Part shown: positions 58,101 through 64,000 of the stretch, in pieces
Position numbering within the stretch: position 1 is the stretch's first letter
Layout of the letters: each line of letters begins with the position of its first letter
DNA from: Cochliopodium minus
Lineage: Eukaryota > Discosea > Himatismenida > Cochliopodiidae
Length of the DNA stretch: 64,000 nt
Direction: 5' to 3'
NCBI GenBank assembly: GCA_024220525.1
Contig: JAMYWO010000034.1
Location: forward strand, 1 to 64,000
The notes under the pieces: model-generated
The model's database searches: none
What the model was told of the DNA's origin: nothing
The model's input: only the letters and a program-made list of their open reading frames with translations
Program-made: the position numbers and the translations under genes

Positions 58101-58863
58101 AGATAGTTTGATTTGGGAGATGATTTATGATTTGTGGGTGTATTAAATTGGGATAATTCTTCCACATTCTGTGTTGGTGTACAATCATTATCATTTCTCC
58201 CATTATTATCTTTATTGATGGGTGTGGTCTGAGATATGGGAGTGCATGCCTCCTTATCATTACCATTTCCCTTGGATGGTGTCAATTCTTGATTGGGAGA
58301 AAAGTTAAATTCAGGAGAATCGCTTTTCTGTAACACATTTTTACTATCTGTAATCTTTTCTGCTTTATCCCTTTTGATTTTCTTGTTTGTCTTATTCTTT
58401 CCTTTATTCTTTACTGTCCTCTTTTTCTTTTTTCTTGTTATTTTTTCTTCAGATTCCTCTTCTTCCAATTCAACTTCTAATTCTTCCTCTTCTTCTCTAT
58501 TCTTTTTTTTATGCATTGGGCAATTAATTGATTTCTTGCATGGCTCTCCATTCTTCTTTATGTATCCACATAATTTCTTTGATTGATTTGAATTTTGAGA
58601 ATTTGATTTTTCTATCTTTACATTTTCTATATTTTCTTTATCTTCCTATGTAGATAATGTAATGATGTATTATGATTTTAAAATTAAGGTGATATGTTCC
58701 AAAAAAATACCATATTATTCCTAAATTTGAAGATATTAGCCAAAAATGGGAATATTATTGATAAATAGGGCATACTATTCTATATGATATTTGTAATTTA
58801 CCTCTCTTTTTCATTCAATTTGGATTTTATCATCCAATCTGGCAAATTCCTCCTATTCTTCAT
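55133..58863 (-). CDS. TQ-motif repeat, PHD-finger nuclear protein with Ku-binding-like motif
   Basis: Best model: exons 58863-58802, 58720-58711 (10 nt), 58645-56233 and 56151-55133, total 3504 nt, 1167 residues, all in phase. N-terminus MKNRRNLPDWMIKSK resembles the Ku80-binding motif of APLF and CYREN (R-x-LP-x-WM). Then a zinc-knuckle-like CGYIKKNGEPCKKSINCPMH and an acidic/basic stretch. Next come 16 copies of a C-[STD]-[PQ]-T-Q-x-[VI] motif (CTPTQNV, CDPTQLV, CTQTQVV, CSQTQEV), a Glu-rich block, and a PHD finger (CNCNNKKKKGAFIQCETC, WEHMKC, YDCVSC). The tail is rich in KKETPKK. No catalytic domain. I infer a chromatin or DNA-damage scaffold phosphorylated at TQ sites; the family is unknown to me. 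Confidence 0.82.
55560..56040 (-). repeat. Coding repeat: Lys/Thr/Glu-rich KKETPKK units
   Basis: Degenerate short units reading KKETPKKTTKK and KKQETPKKETKK fill about 160 residues of the basic tail of the TQ/PHD protein. Composition is like histone H1 tails and suits non-specific DNA or nucleosome binding. Slippage-prone and likely variable between strains. Confidence 0.75.
56820..58230 (-). repeat. Coding repeat: TQ-motif modules of the TQ/PHD protein
   Basis: Single motifs (CTPTQN) dominate the N-terminal half. Longer modules dominate the rest: YTCTQTQVV, ESYKCTQTQVVMSNDL, EEDEEEKYKKPFKINK recurs three to four times, and DDVCDPTQLV plus IFDSPLKQREEKEDYTCTQ occurs twice. The longer modules match closely at DNA level, pointing to recent unequal exchange. 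Confidence 0.85.
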
Positions 58864-59090
58864 AAGATCCAATGAAAAGCGATCGTTATTTTTTTTTTTA
58901 TTTTTTAAATCATTGGCGGTTTTATGTTTTAACGATTTCTAAAAAAAAAAAAGTTATACAAAATACAAATGAGAATAGATCAAAGGATTTGAAAGAAAAC
59001 ACGAACAATGCAAGTTGTTTATAAAGTTAATACTTATTTATTTAGTCTTATCTCAAATTAAAATACAAAGCAAAAATAAAAGAGGTTTCT

Positions 59091-61021
59091 TTAAATCAAT
59101 TTGCCCTCCTTGGCCAACAAAGACATTTTCTTGAGGGCTTCCAGCAAACCAGAAGAAGAGACCAACTTGTAAAACATTNNNNNNNNNNNNNNNNNNNNNN
59201 NNNNNNNNNNNNNNNNNNNNNNNNNNNNNNNNNNNNNNNNNNNNNNNNNNNNNNNNNNNNNNNNNNNNNNNNNNNNNNAAAATTTTTGATTTAACCTAAC
59301 AGAGGAAATTTGGGAATAAAATTTTTAGTGTGTACAATTTCACCACTTTCTTTCAACTCTATCTTCCACAAAAAAACAAATCCAAAATAAGATCCATTAG
59401 ACGGAGAAAACTGCAAGGAATCCGCATCAACACAAAGAGGAGAATTATTAAGAGGTAAAAAAGTATTGTCGAAATGATGCAATTCCTTGAACAAATTGAA
59501 ACGTTGATTGCATTCACTTTGAAAAGAAGAAAAAGTCCAGCAAAACTCTTGTAGGTTTTGTTCATCTACGATTCGATTGACGAACAATTCTGTCACTTTG
59601 GCCACGTTTTCGTTGAGTTCGATAGAAAGTTCCAACATCCCCTTTTCTTCTTCCTCCTCACTGATTTCGAATGTTAATCTCACTTTTTAAAAATTAAAAT
59701 TAAAAATTTTTTGAAAGTATTTTCTTCAACTTCAATTTTTTTTTTAATGCTTTTTTTTTTTTAATAAAAATCTTTATTACCAGGTGAGTTGTAACAAGTA
59801 GCGTCAATAGCAAAAGATTTGGAAAATTCTTCATTTAAATAGAAAAAAAAAATAAAAGAAAATTTAAAGTATCTTTCAAAAAAAAAAAGGAAATTAATCA
59901 CCAGAAATCTGAGAAATACTTGCTTTAGTTATTATAAAACCAGTACATCCTTGTAAAAAATTGAGCTTTATTTTTTTTTAAAAGAAAAGAAGTTGAAAAA
60001 AAAAAAAGAAGATAAGAAAACTTTTTTTACTTTTTTTGATTGTTCGTCCGTGTAAAACTTGTCTTCACTCAAACTAGGATAACTTTCATTAATGAGATTT
60101 TCGACTTGACTTCTTGTGATCAAGCTTTTGTGTTCTAAAATTTTTATACTTTTTATAAAAAAATTTTTTAAATAAAAAATTTTCTCAAAATCAAAAAATT
60201 AAATTTTAAATTTTTTTTTTATTATTATTACGCTTTATTCCTTTTTCTTTTTTCTTCTTCTTTGTTTGTCTTTTTGTATTGGCTGTCTATTATGGACTGG
60301 TGTTTTCTTTTGAGATTCTCCATTTTCTCCAAATATTGCTGCCTTTCATCCCTTTCTTTGTTGACTGAGTCATAGAAAATGTCTTGTGTATTATTTATGT
60401 TGTTCTAAAACAATTGAAAAAAAATTTTTTAATTGAAAAATGACTAAAGAAAAAATTTGTGATTCATTTGGAATGTTGTGTGAATAGTTTTATTTTGGTT
60501 GATATGATTTTAGTTTTTTTTTTTTCAACGATTAAAATCAAAAAAATCGATATAAGGTTGATTAATTCTATCATATCCCATATCTTTAATAATATTTTGA
60601 TCTCTTCTTAATTCTTTATGTTAAATGAACAAGAGTTTGAAATTTATGATTATATTTCGAATAACTCGATGTGTTACAACATTTAATATAAATATCGAGA
60701 TTTGCGAAGAATAATACCGTCAGATTGGCCAATTCATTTGCTATTTCAAGGGAATCGGATATTTGCGATTTATTTTGGTTTATTGTCTGATTTTCTAGAT
60801 CCACAACATTTTGGAACGAGATCAGATGAGATAACCTATCTTCTCTTCCATTCCCATTTTCTTCAAAGATCAATCCCTTATTCCCACTTGAAGATTGATT
60901 ATTTGATTGTTTGGCGGTATAATTATTTTCCTGTGAATAAAAATTAACAGATTATTTAATTATTTTCTTATTAAAGTTGATTTTTTATTTGTTTGAATGA
61001 AGTAATTACCCCATTTTCCAT
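59091..61021 (-). CDS. CENP-P-like inner-kinetochore protein (interrupted by an assembly gap)
   Basis: About eight exons; ATG at 61021 followed by an intron after MENG. N-terminal low-complexity part, then coiled coil (RDERQQYLEKMENLKRKHQS), then the part resembling human CENP-P: NFLQGCTGFIITKASISQI, VRLTFEISEEEEEKGMLELS, FNLFKELHHFDNTFLPL, YFGFVFLWKIELKESGEIVH and, after the gap, MFYKLVSSSGLLEALKKMS. Human CENP-P has FELVIVWRIQIDEDGKV and FRTLVGLLGIEAALESL at the same places. CENP-P (yeast Ctf19) is a double-RWD member of the CENP-O/P/Q/U complex. The 100-n gap removes part of the end. Similarity is from memory of the family, so moderate confidence. Confidence 0.68.
59179..59278. other. Assembly gap (100 n)
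   Basis: Exactly 100 unknown bases within the 3' part of the CENP-P-like gene. Sequence on both sides fits one protein, so the join is probably right in order and orientation, though the true length is unknown. Confidence 0.99.
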
Positions 61022-61507
61022 TTTAGATTTAACTTCACTTTTTAATTTCAAGGTTATCTTCAATTTTTTTTTTATTATATTTTTTTTCCCTTAAATCGAA
61101 AAAATAAAAAAAAAGAAAAGAAAAACAATTTAAATCAAAATAAATCAAAGAAATGAAATCTTTCTATAGAATAAATTATTTTGTTTTAAAAAAAAATTTT
61201 TCTATTAAAAAAGAGTTTACTGAACTAATTTTGGAAGTCTTTTAGTTTCAATTAACTATAATTTAAGACAAGATTTATTGAAGTAATAAAAAAACTTTTA
61301 ATTGTAAAAAAAAAACAGAAAAAAAAAGTGATTCCACTCTACCAAATTTTCTATTGCTTAGTTGTTTATAGAAATAAAATTTAAATGTTTTTGATAATTT
61401 AATTTTTTTTTTTCAAATTAATTTTCAATTTTGGAGAACAAAGATATCAAATATAAAAATATTTGAAAAAAAAAAAAAATTTGAAAGAGATTAATTAATT
61501 TGAAAAG
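61022..61507. other. Divergent intergenic region
   Basis: 486 bp, extremely AT-rich with homopolymer runs, between the starts of the CENP-P-like gene (-) and the RCC1 gene (+). No exon, RNA gene or clear motif seen. Confidence 0.5.
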
Positions 61508-64000
61508 ATGGATTGGGAAATACCCTCATATTCTAAATTTGGACATTCCTATTCCTATCATATATTATGCCTCACTGAAAATGGAGAGATATACGGTAAG
61601 AAAAAGAAAAACTCAACAAGAAAATTATAATTTTGAGTTCTTATGGTATGATGGTGATATATCATTCATATATCTCCATTCTCTTCATGAATGCCGAATT
61701 AATTTTTTGTTGAATAAATTTTTGTAGGATGGGGCAAGAATGATACGCATGATTATAAAACCAATATTTTGGGAAAAGGAAAAACATTGAATGATCCAAA
61801 AAATTTGAATGATGAATTAGGGTTGCCCAAAGAATTAAAGAAGTAATAAAAAAAATAAAAATAATAATAATAAAAAAAATATATATTACAGCTATAATTA
61901 ATTTTGCACAATAAATTAATAATGTTTTACCCCTTTTCATATCTTCATTTTGATCAAATAATGATAGAAATATCAAAGCGATAATAGGGGGATATGATTT
62001 TTCAATGTTTATATCAAAATCAGGGGAGATATGGTCGCAAGGAAACTCATCATATGGTAAAATTTCTTTTTATTTATATTTTGCTTTCAAATAATTTTAA
62101 AAGGATAATCATCCTTTTTAAAAAAAAACTGGGACAGTTTATAATTTTTTTTCAAAAAAAATTTTAACTCAATCAAAATACTTTTAAAAGAAAATATTTC
62201 ATTCATTGTTTTGTTTAAATATTTTTACACAATACTTTTATATTCATCTTTTATATTTTTATTTTTATTTTCAAATTGTTTTTTTCTTAGGACAAACAGG
62301 ACAAGGAGTAATAGGAGTGACATCCATTCCCAAAAAGATTATGGGTTTGGAACACCGCGTTTTGAACGTAGGCAGTGGGTACTACCATTCTTTTTGCACC
62401 ACTTGTAAATTCATTCCTTTTCACCAAGAAATTTTCTAAATAAAAAAAAAATTTTAATAAATAATTTTACAAAAGATGATGGAGAAGTTTATACATGGGG
62501 AAAAAATAACTATGGTAAAAAAAATTAAAATATTTTTAAATTTAAATAATTCAAAATTAATTTTTTTTTTTAATTTTCATTTTTTTATTACTTTTTTTTA
62601 TTTTCATTTTTATTTGATAATTTTTTTTCAATTTTTTCAACAGGACAATTGGGTTCGGGAGATGGAAAGAACAGACACACTCCAACACTCATCGCCAACG
62701 TAGTTCTCTCAAAAAACGAGAAGATTGTGTGTGGCTCTGCAGGTTATGAATTCACCATTTTACTGACAAATTTAGGCAGAGTATTGGGTTCAGGGTAAAT
62801 AATTTCTTCAAACATTTTTTTCAAAATTTTTTTTTTATTCACAAACAATTTTTATTGTCAAAAAATAATTTAATTTTTATTTTTTAATTTAAAAGATCAA
62901 TTTTAAATAATTTTTTTTTTTTTTTCAAAGAAACAATGCGAGAGGACAGTTAGGAGAGGCAATCAAAGAAAATTCAAACAAATTCGTTCTAATAAAAGGA
63001 GAAGTGATAGAAAACACCAAAATCATCAAACTTTGTTGTGGAAACTCTCACGTTTCCGCAATCACCAATGAAGGAAGAGTCATTACATGGGGAAATTCTC
63101 CTTCTTCCCTAATTAAAAATGTAAATTTATTTTTTATTTATTTTTATTTATTTTTTATTTTATTTTTATTTATTTTTAATTAATTTTTATTTATTTTTAT
63201 TTATTTTTATTTATTTTATTTATTTTATTTATTTTATTTATTTTATTTATTTTTATTTATTTTTATTTATTTTTATTTATTTTCATCTATTTTCATTAAT
63301 TTTATATTTTATTCTAAATTTTTTCAATATTTTTTCAATATTTTTATTAAATTAATTTTTAAATTAGCGCAATGGAATTAGTGGATATTATTTTATTGAT
63401 ACAAAATCGAGTTCTCGGCCTGTTGAGATTTGTACTGGAGGAAATCAAGATTGTAAAAATAAAAAAAAACAAAAATAATGAAAAAATAAATAATAAAATA
63501 AATAATAAAATGAAAAAAATGAAAATAAAAAAAAAATAAAAAAATAGGAATAAAAATAAAAAATAAAAAAATAAAAAAATAAAAATATTTTTTTAATTTT
63601 ATGATATTTTTTAAAAGGGATATTTTTGGAAAATGGAGACATAATAAATTCAGGAACGGAAAGTTTCGAAATAAAAGAGAAAATCAATGACCAGCTAAGA
63701 AAGATAAAAATACACACTAACAAAAAAATAAAGTGCTTTCTTTCTCTCTTCGCTTATTATCATTACATTGACGAAGACGGGTAAAAAAATAAATAAAAAA
63801 ATAAAAAATAAAAAATAAAAAAATTTTTACAAAAAGGTATTTGTATGACAACAAAGGAAAAATGGTAAAAATTTTTTTTAAAAAATTTTATTTAAAATTT
63901 TATTTTTATTTTGATTTTTTTAAGATATTTTTTTATTTTATTTTTATTTTTATTTTTAAAGAATTGTCCCAAAATTGCACGGTTGATGGGTTCAAGTGCC
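61508..64000 (+). CDS. RCC1-repeat protein, 3' end beyond the window
   Basis: Start ATG 61508 gives MDWEIPSYSKFGHSYSYHIL then CLTENGEIYG. At least ten short exons follow, most ending at a blade boundary: GWGKNDTHDYKTN, GEIWSQGNSSYG, GQTGQGVIGVTSIPKK, TWGKNNYG, GQLGSGDGKNRHTP, GSGNNARGQLGE and VITWGNSPSSL. Repeated CG-SH segments (VGSGYYHSFCTT, CCGNSHVSAITNEG) complete the RCC1 blades. The last exon in view reads NCPKIARLMGSSA to the window edge. No other domain is visible yet. Its exon pattern matches the RCC1 gene at the left edge, so they are likely paralogues. Confidence 0.85.
63122..63275 (+). repeat. (TTTTATTTA)n-type simple repeat in an RCC1 intron
   Basis: About 150 bp of T-rich units alternating with single A within an intron between exons ending SPSSLIKN and beginning RNGISGYYF. 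A similar A-rich mirror tract occupies the next intron (63450-63590). Confidence 0.8.

Noticed and set aside
63972-64000. GGGTTCAAGTGCC resembling a tRNA T-arm (B box)
   Set aside because: No acceptor stem, D-arm or A box is upstream. The bases read in frame as an RCC1 exon (NCPKIARLMGSSA) after an AAG acceptor.

Overview
This window is AT-rich nuclear DNA from a eukaryotic microbe with many introns. Genes lie close together on both strands, and most are cut by short T/A-rich introns (about 45-300 nt; donors mostly GTAAA, acceptors TTTTAG or AAG). Stops are TAA and TGA, so the standard code fits. Animal- and amoeba-like signalling genes (G-alpha, Ras, RasGEF, DENN, RCC1) sit beside a mitochondrial ribosomal protein (bL33) and a mitochondrial-type fatty-acid condensing enzyme. 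That suggests a free-living, mitochondriate amoeboid or flagellate protist. I cannot name the lineage from sequence alone. Two runs of 100 n and one single n mark assembly joins.

Layout: 1-1912 end of an RCC1-repeat gene (+); 2057-4527 a Ras GTPase and a CAP59/CMT1-type mannosyltransferase (-); 4901-10258 a MYBBP1A/Pol5-like nucleolar protein in 12 exons (+); 10452-15254 a DENN-SH3-WD40 protein (-); 15354-16324 an atypical Ras-like GTPase (-); 16446-20277 three tandem Sel1-repeat paralogues (-); 20534-23465 a ChAPs/exomer-like TPR protein (-); 23598-24644 a class B DnaJ (-); 25088-27047 a G-alpha subunit (-); 27308-29905 ARMH3 (-); 30110-31102 a Dsc3-like membrane ubiquitin-fold protein (+); then a CCCH protein, bL33m, a PH-ARM protein, an HMG-box protein and a C2/EF-hand protein (all -); 37945-41962 an RCC1-RasGEF protein (+); 42073-45844 a large unassigned helical protein (-); 45858-47817 mitochondrial ketoacyl synthase (-); 47949-49315 a short-chain dehydrogenase (+); 49360-51775 an EF-hand/ankyrin protein (-); 52094-53212 a DUF218 protein (+); 53213-55132 a gene-poor stretch with a 79-bp tandem repeat and a truncated small gene; 55133-58863 a 1167-residue TQ-motif/PHD protein (-); 59091-61021 a CENP-P-like kinetochore protein (-); 61508 to the end another RCC1 gene (+).

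Themes: small-GTPase and heterotrimeric G signalling (two Ras-like proteins, RasGEF, DENN, G-alpha, three RCC1 genes), Golgi and secretory membranes (CMT1, ChAPs, ARMH3, Dsc3, DENN), nucleus and chromosomes (Pol5, HMGB, TQ/PHD protein, CENP-P) and mitochondria (bL33m, KAS). No operon logic, mobile elements, tRNA or rRNA genes were seen. The most striking item is the TQ/PHD protein. It has about 16 repeats of a C-x-x-T-Q-x-[VI] motif, an N-terminal motif resembling the Ku-binding motif of APLF and CYREN, a zinc-knuckle-like segment, a PHD finger and a basic tail, and looks like an undescribed DNA-damage scaffold. Gene structure is also unusual: a 3-nt coding first exon (G-alpha), an 18-nt exon carrying the catalytic cysteine (KAS), a likely 10-nt exon (TQ/PHD gene) and two GC-AG introns.
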